This document shows positions 8,889-18,051 of a stretch of DNA of 64,000 nt, in pieces (position 1 is the first letter of the stretch; each line of letters begins with the position of its first letter). The notes beneath the pieces were generated by a model that did not search any database, had not been told where the DNA came from, and worked only from the letters and a program-made list of their open reading frames with translations. Position numbers and translations under genes: made by a program. This DNA comes from Vibrio sp. CB1-14 (lineage in GTDB: Bacteria; Pseudomonadota; Gammaproteobacteria; Enterobacterales; Vibrionaceae), in assembly GCF_040412085.2 (NCBI RefSeq), contig NZ_CP115921.1:1736001-1800000 (forward strand), read 5' to 3'.

Positions 8889-9539
8889 CTACTCTGCCTT
8901 CTCGATGTGTTTGATTACTTCACTCATCGAGGTGAGGCAAGTACTAGAATTTTGTTGGTAATCACAGGACAACGCAAAGTGGATGGTTTGAATCCCAGCG
9001 GCAACACCCATCTTAACGCCTTTGGCCGTGTCATCGATGTACAAGCATTCGTCAGGCAGAAAGCCCATCATAGTCACTGCATATTGAAGTAAGTCTGGCT
9101 CTGGCTTCCAGCTATTAGCGTCAAACGCTGAAATCACACGATTATTAAAGCGCTGCTCCAATCCCACTGTCACCAACATCTTTTTGGCTTTGTGGGTAGG
9201 ACTATTTGTCACCACACAATATTCGATACCGGATTGATCCAAGAAATCGAGGAGCTCAACGGCTCCTTCCATTGGTCTTAACTGCTCTTCAAACAGACGT
9301 TGAGTTTGCTCGCGATAGATAGGCTCTAACAGATCGAGTGATACGTGGCTCCCCACCAGTTCTTGAGCGGACGTTAATACGTCTGCTATCTTTCCGCCAA
9401 CAAAGTTATCCATGACGGCGTCTAACCTAAGTGTCACCCCAACTTGCGCGAACGTTTCTACTATTGCAACACAGCACAAACGCTCGCTATCAACCAAGGT
9501 TCCATCACAATCAAACAATACACACTTAATACTCGCCAT
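8889..9539 (-). CDS. HAD-superfamily phosphatase (subfamily IA, YieH-like)
   Basis: This 216-residue protein has all HAD motifs: motif I FDCDGTLVD (nucleophile Asp near residue 10, with general acid two residues on), motif II VTNS, motif III lysine in KPEPD, and motif IV YIDDT. A helical cap of about 70 residues lies between motifs I and II, as in subclass IA enzymes such as YieH (phosphosugar-acid phosphatase) and beta-phosphoglucomutases. The exact substrate cannot be told. The last residues and stop lie 16 bp from the stop of the convergent zinc-ribbon gene. Confidence 0.85.
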   Translation of the reverse strand: MASIKCVLFDCDGTLVDSERLCCVAIVETFAQVGVTLRLDAVMDNFVGGKIADVLTSAQELVGSHVSLDLLEPIYREQTQRLFEEQLRPMEGAVELLDFLDQSGIEYCVVTNSPTHKAKKMLVTVGLEQRFNNRVISAFDANSWKPEPDLLQYAVTMMGFLPDECLYIDDTAKGVKMGVAAGIQTIHFALSCDYQQNSSTCLTSMSEVIKHIEKAE

Positions 9540-9664
9540 TATGTGTTCAACGACCTTTTACACTTAATTTTCGTTGAATATTAATACACTTCAGCGACTC
9601 AGAAGGCGATGGATTCGAAAGTTTAGATATTTGAAGAAAGCAAAATTCGAAACTCAGTGATTGA

Positions 9665-10165
9665 TCACCGTTTTTCTAACCAAACCTGTGAATTAGTTGC
9701 AATCTGCGCACTTTGTATTAGAGAAGCCACGGTAGAGGCTACATTCACCTCGTTCCATACGCCTGAAGTTGTGATATCTGAAATCAACACCGTATCTCCT
9801 TCCATCGATACCATAGCTGCCGCCGCGACCTCACCATGCTCAAAACCAACGTACAGCGCGTGACTAGGCTCAACGATGATCTGCGTAAGAAATTCTACAA
9901 TGAGTTGCTGGTGCTCATCATTTGCCCAACGTTTCGAGTGCAACAGTGAGAACATGATGGTTAGCCGATGGAAGTCGACCAAATGCCACTCAATGTTCGT
10001 TATTGAGTCACTTGGGGCTTCAAACGGCTCCAAGTAACAGCTAGTAATAGCGCCGAGATAAAGATCGCGACCTTTGAGGCTCTCTTTGGTTGGATACCCA
10101 CCTTCTACTTGGCTAGCCAGCCATTGATTCTTTTCGTTGTGGAGGCGTGTGGCTATATCTTTCAT
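9665..10165 (-). CDS. Hypothetical protein with possible GNAT-like C-terminal half
   Basis: This 166-residue soluble protein has a good ribosome-binding site (AGGA five bases before ATG 10165). I do not recognise the family. Its C-terminal half (about residues 100–150) reads as strand-turn-strand segments, ALYVGFEHGEVAAAAMV then DTVLISDI, that resemble the middle strands of an N-acetyltransferase fold. The usual R/Q-x-x-G-x-G acetyl-CoA loop is not visible, so enzymatic activity is doubtful. It lies alone between the HAD gene and the divergent creA. Confidence 0.55.
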   Translation of the reverse strand: MKDIATRLHNEKNQWLASQVEGGYPTKESLKGRDLYLGAITSCYLEPFEAPSDSITNIEWHLVDFHRLTIMFSLLHSKRWANDEHQQLIVEFLTQIIVEPSHALYVGFEHGEVAAAAMVSMEGDTVLISDITTSGVWNEVNVASTVASLIQSAQIATNSQVWLEKR

Positions 10166-10237
10166 ATTAATCCTATTCGATTTTTCGGGTAACCTTAGTT
10201 ATGGTATACAAAAGCCTAATTTAAAAAGGAATCCTTT

Positions 10238-10714
10238 ATGCTTAAAAAGCTTTTGCTGGTCCCGCTTATCACGTTGGCCTTATCGGGTTGTGGTGACAAA
10301 GAGGTGGGAGATGTATCGCTCGGTATGTTCACATTAAAAGATATTAAACTCAACACTCTTGATGACCCGATAATCACTGGCGTAACCTGCCACGTAGCGA
10401 GCATCGAGGCAGATTTGAGTCTAGCTGATCCAAGTGACAGTTCTATCTCATGCCGCCAAACAGGTGAAATCACGCCTGAGATGATCGCTCAAATAGACAA
10501 ATCTAAATCCGGCGAAGTGGTTTTCAAGAAATCCAAAAGTATCTTTTTCAAGAGCATGAAGGTTCGTAGGATTTACGATTCGGACAACCAAACCCTGATG
10601 TATCTGTCATACTCAACCAAAGAAACATCAGGCAGCTTTAAACATAGCTTGTCGACCGTTCCTTTGTGGGGAACTAAAGCCTACGTAGAATCTCCGGTAG
10701 ACGTTCAACAGTAG
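10238..10714 (+). CDS. creA: CreA family lipoprotein-like periplasmic protein
   Basis: This 158-residue protein starts at ATG 10238 after AAGGA. It has a lipoprotein-type signal (LALSGC, Cys near residue 18) and the CreA core, including the SISCRQTGEI segment and the conserved basic stretch KSIFFKSMKVRRIYD. In E. coli creA is the first gene of creABCD, but its function is unknown; no creBCD is seen here. E. coli CreA is not a typical lipoprotein, so the lipobox here is notable. A terminator follows directly. Confidence 0.85.
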   Translation: MLKKLLLVPLITLALSGCGDKEVGDVSLGMFTLKDIKLNTLDDPIITGVTCHVASIEADLSLADPSDSSISCRQTGEITPEMIAQIDKSKSGEVVFKKSKSIFFKSMKVRRIYDSDNQTLMYLSYSTKETSGSFKHSLSTVPLWGTKAYVESPVDVQQ

Positions 10715-10724
10715 TCTTCGACAT

Positions 10725-10757
10725 AAAGTCAGCTCTTTTCTTTAGAGCTGACTTTTT
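10725..10757. terminator. Terminator between creA and the diguanylate cyclase gene
   Basis: Twelve-base-pair stem AAAGTCAGCTCT / AGAGCTGACTTT with a 7-nt loop and T run. It touches the stop codon of the convergent cyclase gene, so it may serve both. Confidence 0.88.
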
Positions 10758-11703
10758 AGTGACAGGTTCGCTTCAACTTACATCGATCACACTCGGTAAT
10801 GTGGCCTTGTTTGTCACAATAGACCAACGTCATGTTTTTTCCTTCCCTTTCACGTTTCACCGTCATTAACGCACCATCCGCTTGGGCGACAAGTAACCCC
10901 GTATTCCCATCAGTAAGCTGAGAAACCCCAAGACTAATATTGATGGTAAACTTTTGACCTTCTGAAGAAACAAATTCATGCTCGGCAATGCTGACACGAA
11001 TTCTCTCCGCCACCCTATATGCAGCAAGTAACGATGTGAGGGGTAACAACAAAGCGAACTCATCACCGCCGAAACGGAAACAATAGTCTTCTTCGCGTAC
11101 CGATGACTCCATTAGCTTGGCAACATTTTTAAGAACATAGTCGCCAATGCTGTGACCATAGCTGTCATTGATGTGTTTAAAATTGTCGACATCGAGCATG
11201 ACGTATGAGAGTGGCCTGTTATGGCGAACGTGAGCGGCAATTTCTCGCTTCAATTGCAACTCTAAGTAACGGCGATTGTAAACGCCAGTCAGAACATCTC
11301 GAATGGCTAAGTATTCATATTCATCTCGCTTGGCGATCGACTCTGTAATGTCGATAGCCAAGCCAAAAATTCCCGCCACATTGCCTTCGTAATCATAAAT
11401 CGGTGTTTTGAGGATTTGATAATGATGCGTCTCACCATGAATATCCGTGCTTTTTTCAACTTGTGACAGCGATTGTCCCTCGAGCACTTTTCTGTCGTGT
11501 TGAATAAGATCATGGCACTGTTGGAGATCAAAAAACTGGGCGTCGTCACCACCAACAATCTCTTCGGCAGGTTTACCAAATAAACGCGATACTGCGTCGT
11601 TAACGTAGGTGTAGCGTGCATGTTGGTCTTTGACAAAAAAATAGCAATCTAAGCGACTTAATACCGCTCTAATTTCGTCGACTGTCAGATTCTTCATGTC
11701 CAT
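10756..11703 (-). CDS. PAS–GGDEF diguanylate cyclase with cysteine-rich tail
   Basis: This 315-residue cytoplasmic protein is read from ATG 11703, eight bases after GAGGG; the upstream extension has no such site. An N-terminal PAS domain with PAC-like tail spans about residues 12–125. The GGDEF domain (about 130–292) has an intact GGDEF active site (212–216) preceded by an RxxD inhibitory site (R203–D206) at the standard five-residue spacing. It should therefore make c-di-GMP under product inhibition. The PAS ligand is unknown. The last 20 residues carry Cys296-x8-Cys305-x2-Cys308-x5-Cys314-His315, an unusual possible metal or Fe–S site. Confidence 0.9.
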   Translation of the reverse strand: MDMKNLTVDEIRAVLSRLDCYFFVKDQHARYTYVNDAVSRLFGKPAEEIVGGDDAQFFDLQQCHDLIQHDRKVLEGQSLSQVEKSTDIHGETHHYQILKTPIYDYEGNVAGIFGLAIDITESIAKRDEYEYLAIRDVLTGVYNRRYLELQLKREIAAHVRHNRPLSYVMLDVDNFKHINDSYGHSIGDYVLKNVAKLMESSVREEDYCFRFGGDEFALLLPLTSLLAAYRVAERIRVSIAEHEFVSSEGQKFTINISLGVSQLTDGNTGLLVAQADGALMTVKREREGKNMTLVYCDKQGHITECDRCKLKRTCH

Positions 11704-11911
11704 AACCTGCGCCCTCAACCTTACCCTAACAATGAACAGTATTGCATATTGACACACTTTCCGTACGGCAATCGGTTCAGTTTGTGACCGCTGACCTAGA
11801 TAGCACGCGCCCCAAAACTGAAGCAACTCACACATTCAATGCAATTTCATGAAACACAAATAAACTTCTTGTGATATCATGCCGCCAAATTTTGAGCCGC
11901 TAGCCTTTATT

Positions 11912-13219
11912 ATGAAATTTCCTGGACAACGTAAGTCAAAACACTATTTCCCTACCAGCAAGAAAGATCTATCGGTCAGTCAGGCGCAGTCAGCGCCAAA
12001 ACTGTATCGCCCAACGATTGTTGGTGTCGGTCAAACCATCGTTGATATCGAAGCACGTGTTGATGACGACTTCTTAGCGAAATACGACTTGAGTAAGGGA
12101 CACTCGCTAGTCCTAGAAGAGAGCAAAGCGGACGCTCTTTACGCCGAACTAGTCGAGAAAGAACTGATCACTCACCAATTCCCGGGTGACACGATTGGCA
12201 ACACTCTACACAACTATTCAGTTCTCGCTGACAGTAAGTCTGTGCTGCTTGGTGTCATGTCAAAAAATATCCAAGTAGGTTCTTACGGCTACCGTTACCT
12301 TTGCCGTACTTCTTCAAGAATGAACCTTAACCACTTGCAAACTGTCGATGGCCCTATTGGTCGTTGCTATACCTTGATCACCGATGACGGCGAGCGCACC
12401 TTCGCAATTAACGAAGGCGAAATGAATCAGCTACGTCCAGAAAGTATCCCTGAATCAGTGTTCAATAAAGCGTCTGCACTAGTCGTATCTTCTTACTTGA
12501 TGCGTGGTAAACCCGAAGACCCAATGCCACAAGCAGTTGCTCGTGCGGTTGAACTCGCCAAGCAGAAGTCAGTGCCAGTCGTGCTCACACTTGGTACTAA
12601 ATGGGTAATCGAAGGCAACGAGAAATTCTGGCAAGACTATATTCAAGAAAACGTCACTATTCTGGCGATGAACGAAGAAGAAGGTGAAGCATTGACCGGC
12701 TTTGCCGAACCACTAAAAGCGGCAGATAAAGCGCTAGACTGGGTTGACTTGGTATTGTGTACTGCAGGCCCTAACGGCTTGTACATGGCTGGTTACTGTG
12801 ACAACGTGACTCTACGTGAAACCACCCATGATTTGCTATCATCTGAGCACTTCAGCGATTTCAACCAATTTGAGTTCAGCCGAGCTATGCGCAAGCAAGA
12901 TTGTGCCGATCCGCAAAAAGTGTACTCGCATATTGGCCCTTATCTGGGTGGTCCATTGGAGATCAAAAACACCAATGGTGCTGGTGATGGCGCTCTTTCT
13001 GCATTACTACATGATATGACGGCTAACTCATTCCACAGCAAGAACGTATCAGACTCAGACAAGCACGTTGCACCATGTTTAACGTACTCGTCGCTTTCAC
13101 AAATTTGTAAATACGCGAACCGCGTAAGCTACGAAGTACTCACCCAGCATTCTCCTCGCCTAACACGCGCTCTTCCAGAAAGAGAAGACAGCCTGGAAGA
13201 AGCTTACTGGGATCGTTAA
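11912..13219 (+). CDS. gsk: Inosine-guanosine kinase
   Basis: This 435-residue PfkB-family kinase phosphorylates inosine and guanosine to IMP and GMP in purine salvage. The start is ATG 11912 because the protein then opens with MKFPGQRKSKHYFP, nearly the same as E. coli Gsk (434 residues). An in-frame ATG 11 codons earlier has no counterpart there. The PfkB catalytic motif NTNGAGDGALSA (Asp base) lies near residue 360. It is followed by a weak hairpin and then fhs, another purine-linked gene. Confidence 0.95.
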   Translation: MKFPGQRKSKHYFPTSKKDLSVSQAQSAPKLYRPTIVGVGQTIVDIEARVDDDFLAKYDLSKGHSLVLEESKADALYAELVEKELITHQFPGDTIGNTLHNYSVLADSKSVLLGVMSKNIQVGSYGYRYLCRTSSRMNLNHLQTVDGPIGRCYTLITDDGERTFAINEGEMNQLRPESIPESVFNKASALVVSSYLMRGKPEDPMPQAVARAVELAKQKSVPVVLTLGTKWVIEGNEKFWQDYIQENVTILAMNEEEGEALTGFAEPLKAADKALDWVDLVLCTAGPNGLYMAGYCDNVTLRETTHDLLSSEHFSDFNQFEFSRAMRKQDCADPQKVYSHIGPYLGGPLEIKNTNGAGDGALSALLHDMTANSFHSKNVSDSDKHVAPCLTYSSLSQICKYANRVSYEVLTQHSPRLTRALPEREDSLEEAYWDR

Positions 13220-13242
13220 AAAAGGGCTTCGGCACTTTTTTT
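13218..13242 (+). terminator. Terminator of gsk
   Basis: AAAAAAG-G-GC / GC-A-CTTTTTT stem with one mismatch and a TTCG tetraloop, directly at the gsk stop and followed by a T run. Confidence 0.7.
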
Positions 13243-13338
13243 GTTTCTAAATTATACAGCTATTGAACAGCTGGTTAATATTAGTTCAGGCCGCTGAATA
13301 TTTAGCTTTACAAAGCATATTTAACCAGTATCATCCTG

Positions 13339-13354
13339 ACGCAAACGTTTTCCT
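13339..13354. promoter_or_regulatory. PurR operator upstream of fhs
   Basis: ACGCAAACGTTTTCCT matches all twelve defined positions of the PurR consensus ANGCAANCGNTTNCNT. It lies 30 bp before the fhs start, a position where a bound repressor would block transcription. Confidence 0.85.
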
Positions 13355-13384
13355 CAATAATTTTGTGGCTTTTAAGGACCGTTA

Positions 13385-15133
13385 ATGCTTTCCGATATCG
13401 ATATCTGTCGTACGACGTCACTCTCCGCTATTTCTGACATTGCCAAGCAAGCAGGCTTGCTCGAGCATGAATATCATCCGCAAGGTTATCACAAAGCTAA
13501 AATCACTTGGGACGCGGTCTTTCGCCTCAAAGACAACCGTGATGGCAAGCTAATCGTTGTTACAGCAATTACCCCTACTCCTCTTGGCGAAGGCAAAACC
13601 GTGACAACTATCGGTTTGTCTCAGGGTCTAAAAAAGCTCGACAAGTCGGTGATGGCTTGTATCCGCCAACCTTCTATGGGACCCATTTTCGGTGTTAAAG
13701 GTGGTGCTGCTGGCGGAGGCTATTCGCAAGTTGCCCCAATGGAAGAGCTAAACCTTCACTTAACCGGTGACATTCACGCAGTCACGGCGGCGCACAATTT
13801 AGCGGCCGCCGCTATCGATGCGCGTATCTATCACGAGCAGCGTCAAGGTTTTGAAGCATTTGAAACCCGCACTGGCTTAAAAGCACTAAAGATAGATAGC
13901 AAAAATGTGGTTTGGAAACGCGTTGTAGACCACAACGACCGTGCGCTGCGTATGGTTACGGTTGGTCAAAACGAAATCAACAAGACCATCAACGGCTACG
14001 AGCGCCAAGATGGTTTTGATATTTCGGCGGCATCGGAACTGATGGCTATCTTAGCACTAGCTAAAGGTTTAAAAGATTTGCGTGCGCGCATCGGCAAGAT
14101 TGTTGTCGCCTACTCTATCGACGGCACGCCAATCACGACAGAAGACTTACAAGTCGCGGGTGCTATGGCCGTGAGCATGAAAGAGGCGATTGAACCAACT
14201 CTGATGCAAACACTGGAAGGTGTCCCAACGCTTATCCACGCTGGACCATTTGCAAACATTGCCCATGGTAACTCCTCAATTATTGCTGACAGCATCGCCA
14301 CAAAGCTAAGCGACTACACCGTTACAGAAGGCGGTTTTGGCTCTGACATGGGATTTGAGAAAGCTTGTAACATCAAAGCGTCAGCGACTGATAAAAAACC
14401 AGATTGTGCCGTGATTGTCGCGACTCTACGCGGTCTAAAAGCTAATTCAGGCTTATATGACCTTAAGCCGGGTACGCCAATCCCAGATAGCATTTATGGT
14501 GAGGACAGCGCTGCGCTTGAAGCTGGTTTTGAAAACCTGAAATGGCACATCAACAACGTTGCTAAATATGGTGTTCCAGCTGTCGTGGCAATCAACCGTT
14601 TCCCACAAGACAGCAAGCAAGAGCTAGAGCTATTGAAACAATGGGTAGAAGCGCTCGACAGCAATTGTCGCGTAGCGATCAGTGAAGGTTTTGCTAAAGG
14701 CGGTGAAGGAACGGTTGCTCTGGCTGAAAAAGTAATTGAAGCCTGCGAAACAGAGGCGAACTTCAAGCCACTATATACCGCAGAGCAATCCATTGAAGAA
14801 AAGTTAATGACAGTGTGTGAAGTCGGCTACGGCGCAGCACGTGTCACTCTATCTTACCAAGCTCAGCAGCAGCTTGAGATTTACAAGAAACACGGCTTTG
14901 ACAATCTTGCCGTCTGCTTAGCGAAGACCCCCCTATCTATCACGACCGATGGCAGTGTAAAAGGCGCGCCAACCGGCTTTGATGTCGTGATTCGCGAGTT
15001 GCGACTATGCGCTGGTGCAGGTTTTGTTTACGCTCTGTGTGGCAATGTAATGACCATGCCGGGTCTGCCTGACAAACCCGCCTTTATGAGCCTAGATCTT
15101 GATGACGATGGCAATATTGTTGGATTGAGTTAA
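13385..15133 (+). CDS. fhs: Formate–tetrahydrofolate ligase
   Basis: This 582-residue enzyme joins formate to THF with ATP, giving 10-formyl-THF for purine synthesis and other one-carbon needs. The ATP-binding loop [14 protein letters not shown] is near residue 65 and the [11 protein letters not shown] signature near residue 115; length is normal for the family. AAGGA precedes ATG 13385. The PurR box just upstream implies repression when purines are plentiful, and the upstream neighbour gsk is a purine salvage gene. The enzyme is absent from E. coli but present in many Vibrio. Confidence 0.96.
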   Translation: MLSDIDICRTTSLSAISDIAKQAGLLEHEYHPQGYHKAKITWDAVFRLKDNRDGKLIVVTAITPTPLGEGKTVTTIGLSQGLKKLDKSVMACIRQPSMGPIFGVKGGAAGGGYSQVAPMEELNLHLTGDIHAVTAAHNLAAAAIDARIYHEQRQGFEAFETRTGLKALKIDSKNVVWKRVVDHNDRALRMVTVGQNEINKTINGYERQDGFDISAASELMAILALAKGLKDLRARIGKIVVAYSIDGTPITTEDLQVAGAMAVSMKEAIEPTLMQTLEGVPTLIHAGPFANIAHGNSSIIADSIATKLSDYTVTEGGFGSDMGFEKACNIKASATDKKPDCAVIVATLRGLKANSGLYDLKPGTPIPDSIYGEDSAALEAGFENLKWHINNVAKYGVPAVVAINRFPQDSKQELELLKQWVEALDSNCRVAISEGFAKGGEGTVALAEKVIEACETEANFKPLYTAEQSIEEKLMTVCEVGYGAARVTLSYQAQQQLEIYKKHGFDNLAVCLAKTPLSITTDGSVKGAPTGFDVVIRELRLCAGAGFVYALCGNVMTMPGLPDKPAFMSLDLDDDGNIVGLS

Positions 15134-15159
15134 CGCCAGACTATTAAGAGTAAGATACC

Positions 15160-15190
15160 AAAAAGCGACGGATTATCCGTCGCTTTTTTT
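15160..15190. terminator. Bidirectional terminator between fhs and the OmpA-like lipoprotein gene
   Basis: Stem AAAAAGCGACGGA / TCCGTCGCTTTTT with loop TTA, symmetric enough to work in both directions. Confidence 0.92.
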
Positions 15191-15202
15191 AATGTTTCGA
15201 GA

Positions 15203-15841
15203 TTACTGAGCAACAATCAATGTCAGTTCCACTCGACGATTGCAGGCTTTACCAAACTGGGTAGAGTTGGTACACGCCGGAACGTATTCTCCGTAACCGC
15301 GAGTGTAGATCATCTGTTGTGGGACCTTATTGCCAACCAGTGCTCGTTTAACCGATTCCGCTCGCTTATCTGCCAAGGAGTCATTGAGTTTCACTGTACC
15401 GGTATTGTCGGTATGACCACCAATGACAACATCCACCCCGTTTTGATTTGACAAAAAGCTAGCGAGCTGACTTAACCACTGAGCAGAGCCGTCTGCAACG
15501 TTGGCAGAGCCCGTATTAAAATGGATTTTTTGCTTAAGGCGAATCATCACATAATCACCGGGGATCAATTCATAATCCAATCCGTGATTCACCAAATACG
15601 TCTCCAACTCATCCCATGACTGAGTTCGATATTGACCATTAGGTCCACCGACTCTCGCACTCGACATGATCTGCGCCTCGGCCCAATCGGCGTGCATCAC
15701 ATCGCTTTCACCACGCGGCGCAGTCTCTAGCATTGCTGGGAACATTTTACTGGTGGTTGCGGACATCGAACTGCACCCTGACAAAATGATCGCAGCAGCG
15801 CCCGTTACAGCAACAGCTACGATTTTTTTCAGTTTCAACAT
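15203..15841 (-). CDS. OmpA-domain lipoprotein
   Basis: This 212-residue lipoprotein (lipobox LSGC, Cys near residue 23) has an unassigned N-terminal region and a C-terminal OmpA/MotB peptidoglycan-binding domain (about 95–205). Motifs are the HFNTGSANV strand, GGHTDNTG and NRRVEL. The start is ATG 15841, six bases after GAGGAG; a GTG one codon earlier is also possible. It probably anchors the outer membrane to peptidoglycan. C-x-C-type residues near NSTQFGKACNRR may form a disulfide with the preceding PACTNS. Confidence 0.85.
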   Translation of the reverse strand: MLKLKKIVAVAVTGAAAIILSGCSSMSATTSKMFPAMLETAPRGESDVMHADWAEAQIMSSARVGGPNGQYRTQSWDELETYLVNHGLDYELIPGDYVMIRLKQKIHFNTGSANVADGSAQWLSQLASFLSNQNGVDVVIGGHTDNTGTVKLNDSLADKRAESVKRALVGNKVPQQMIYTRGYGEYVPACTNSTQFGKACNRRVELTLIVAQ

Positions 15842-15985
15842 CACCCACTCCTCACTTTTGAACTTACTCTTTTATCGACCGAAATAGTCAAAGCTTTACA
15901 ATAAATCTTTCGTCTTTTCCCCTCTTGTGTGGTTCACTCATTCAACGTTACACTCTTTGGGTTAAATTCATTTAGAAGCATTATT

Positions 15986-16609
15986 ATGTTAAAAACACTT
16001 TCTAAGTCATTATCTATATTAGCGCTGGTTGTGGCTGTTGCTGCTTGCAGCGAGTCATCTACTCCAGTTGAAGGCAAACAATACCGCACGCTCGACACCA
16101 ATTTAGCGACGTATCGTCTTCCACAAGTCACTGAAATCTTTTCTTTAAGCTGTGGCCACTGTCGTAACCTAGAACCAATGTTACCCGCTCTAGAAGAACA
16201 GACAGGTGAAAAACTGGGCAAACTGCACGTCATGTTCAATGACAGTGCTAAAATTGCCGCAATGATTTTCTACACTGCGGTAATGCAATCCGAAAACGGT
16301 AAAGTGCCAGCTGATATGAAAGATAGCCTTTTTGCTTTGGTTCAAGATCGCGACCTTGATGGAGAAGCAAAAAAAGCGGAACTTGATCGTATTTTCCACT
16401 CTCGCGACATGGTAAGCCCATACGAACTCGATAAAACGCAACAAGAGCAGCTATTTCGTTATCTAGAAGTCGCGGAGTCAGTCTCTGTTGAAGCGCAAAT
16501 TAATGCGGTACCGACATTTATTGTTAACGGCAAGTATGAAGTCATGGTCTCTGGTCATCAGGGAATCGATGAAATCGCTGAAACCATTAATTATCTAAAA
16601 ACAAAATAA
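15986..16609 (+). CDS. DsbA-like thiol:disulfide oxidoreductase, predicted lipoprotein
   Basis: This 207-residue protein starts at MLKTL (15986), since the reading upstream to 15929 adds no signal. A lipobox AAC gives Cys21. The thioredoxin-fold active site is C56-G-H-C59 and the cis-proline loop is AVPTF near residue 170. CGHC with this insert pattern resembles DsbA and DsbL-type oxidases. As a lipoprotein it would act tethered in the periplasm, probably oxidising or shuffling disulfides. The FKBP isomerase gene starts 11 bp downstream, so the two form a periplasmic folding operon. Confidence 0.85.
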   Translation: MLKTLSKSLSILALVVAVAACSESSTPVEGKQYRTLDTNLATYRLPQVTEIFSLSCGHCRNLEPMLPALEEQTGEKLGKLHVMFNDSAKIAAMIFYTAVMQSENGKVPADMKDSLFALVQDRDLDGEAKKAELDRIFHSRDMVSPYELDKTQQEQLFRYLEVAESVSVEAQINAVPTFIVNGKYEVMVSGHQGIDEIAETINYLKTK

Positions 16610-16620
16610 AAGGAAAGATT

Positions 16621-17094
16621 GTGTCTAAAATTCTTATCCCTGTTATCGTTCTGCTGCTGGCAGCTTTCATGATTTATCGCACTTGGAACAACAGCAAAGC
16701 AGGTGAAGAGAACTTCCAACAAGGTCAGGCATTTTTACTAGAGAATGCCAAGAAAGAAGGTGTGATCAGCACTGAAAGTGGCCTTCAATATGAGATCCTT
16801 CATAAAGGCGACAATACTGAAACGCCAACGGCTAAGAGCAAAGTAAAAGTGCACTATCACGGTACGCTAATCGATGGCACTGTTTTTGATAGCTCCGTTG
16901 ATCGTGGAACACCAATCAGCTTTGGTCTTAACCAAGTGATCAAGGGCTGGCAAGAAGGCTTGCAATACATGTCAGAAGGCGACAAATTCCGCCTGTACAT
17001 TCCTAGCACGCTAGGTTACGGAAAAGGCGGTAGCGGTCCAATTCCACCTGCAGCAGTATTGATTTTTGATGTTGAGTTAATCGAGATTCAATAA
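16621..17094 (+). CDS. Membrane-anchored FKBP-type peptidyl-prolyl isomerase
   Basis: This 157-residue protein starts at GTG 16621 with AAAGGAA upstream. An N-terminal hydrophobic helix (about residues 3–17) anchors it, followed by a short linker and an FKBP domain (about 55–157). Visible motifs are [28 protein letters not shown] and [12 protein letters not shown] isomerases speed proline cis–trans steps in folding; the anchor puts it in the periplasm. It is co-transcribed with the DsbA-like gene. Confidence 0.9.
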   Translation: MSKILIPVIVLLLAAFMIYRTWNNSKAGEENFQQGQAFLLENAKKEGVISTESGLQYEILHKGDNTETPTAKSKVKVHYHGTLIDGTVFDSSVDRGTPISFGLNQVIKGWQEGLQYMSEGDKFRLYIPSTLGYGKGGSGPIPPAAVLIFDVELIEIQ

Positions 17095-17132
17095 ACTCGC
17101 GCTCTAATGAAAGATTGAGAAACACCCTAATT

Positions 17133-17165
17133 AAACGCCCTATCATCATTGATAGGGCGTTTTTT
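17133..17165. terminator. Terminator between the FKBP and YqaB-like genes
   Basis: Twelve-base-pair stem AACGCCCTATCA / TGATAGGGCGTT with loop TCAT and T run; A run on the other side, so probably bidirectional. Confidence 0.92.
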
Positions 17166-17167
17166 CA

Positions 17168-17761
17168 TTACACAGGATAGAATTCAAAGCTGGTTTCAGT
17201 CACTAAATAGCAGTCCATGCCTGCCGCGCGGGCAGCTTGCAGTCCCAGTTTCGTGTCTTCAAAAACGACACAGCGTGAAGCTTGCTTACCCATTTTCTCC
17301 GCTGCCATTAAGAAAGTATCTGGATTCGGTTTATGGCTGTTCACCTCGGTTGCAGACACGACACAGTCAAACGCCTCCAACACACCTGCTTCCGTGAGCA
17401 ACTTTATTGCAGAGTCGCGCTGGCTGCCGGTACCAATCGCCATCGGCTTCTGACCTCGGTATTGTTTGAATACTTCATAAGTATGTGGAATTGGGGCACC
17501 ATGAAATGGCAACGTAGCAAACATCTCCATTTTGAAAGCCGACACGGTTTGCTGATCCAAACTCAGGCCGTAGCGCTGGTTTACCTCACCTGCAATCTTA
17601 TAGCTCGGCATGCCTCCAAGTGAATGCAGCCAAGTCCGATCAAATGGAAACGCAAAGTATTCCGCAGTTAACTCCCATGCTTTTACGTGGTTCGGCATGG
17701 TATCCAAAAGCGTACCATCCATATCAAAAATAATTGCATCGTATTTTTCTAGCTGTAACAA
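17168..17761 (-). CDS. yqaB: HAD phosphatase, YqaB-like (beta-phosphoglucomutase subfamily)
   Basis: This 197-residue protein has HAD motif I FDMDGTLLDT, motif II GTGSQR, motif III KPNPDT and motif IV VFEDTKLG. It closely resembles E. coli YqaB, a small sugar-phosphate phosphatase active on fructose-1-phosphate. No ATG fits; the start is TTG 17761, eight bases after AAGAGG, followed by LQLEKYDAIIFDMDG. The gene ends at the terminator shared with the FKBP operon. It differs in context and sequence from the other HAD enzyme at 8889–9539. Confidence 0.85.
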   Translation of the reverse strand: MLQLEKYDAIIFDMDGTLLDTMPNHVKAWELTAEYFAFPFDRTWLHSLGGMPSYKIAGEVNQRYGLSLDQQTVSAFKMEMFATLPFHGAPIPHTYEVFKQYRGQKPMAIGTGSQRDSAIKLLTEAGVLEAFDCVVSATEVNSHKPNPDTFLMAAEKMGKQASRCVVFEDTKLGLQAARAAGMDCYLVTETSFEFYPV

Positions 17762-17804
17762 GACGTTAACCTCTTATGTTCATTTTTGTGCTCTAAAGCC
17801 TACA

Positions 17805-17822
17805 CCGTTCGCTAAAGAACGG
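17805..17822. repeat. Inverted repeat upstream of the YqaB-like gene
   Basis: CCGTTC-GCTAAA-GAACGG lies about 45 bp before the TTG start in a 290-bp gap shared with the chemoreceptor gene. It may be an operator. I see nothing else in that gap. Confidence 0.35.
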
Positions 17823-18051
17823 CATACTATTACCGATATAAATATCAACAAAGAGTTCCATCAGGTCGATTTATATGCACTCGATTCCATTTCTTTTTCT
17901 TGCTATTGCAAATGAAGACTAAAAATCAATAACTTGCTATATTGCGCACCCGAAACGGTTCCAAGTTCAAATAATAACAAAACTTTGCGTCTACTGATCC
18001 CACTTCAGTCAAGGCGTTTCAATACGGATAGATAATTAGTTAAGGCTCACT

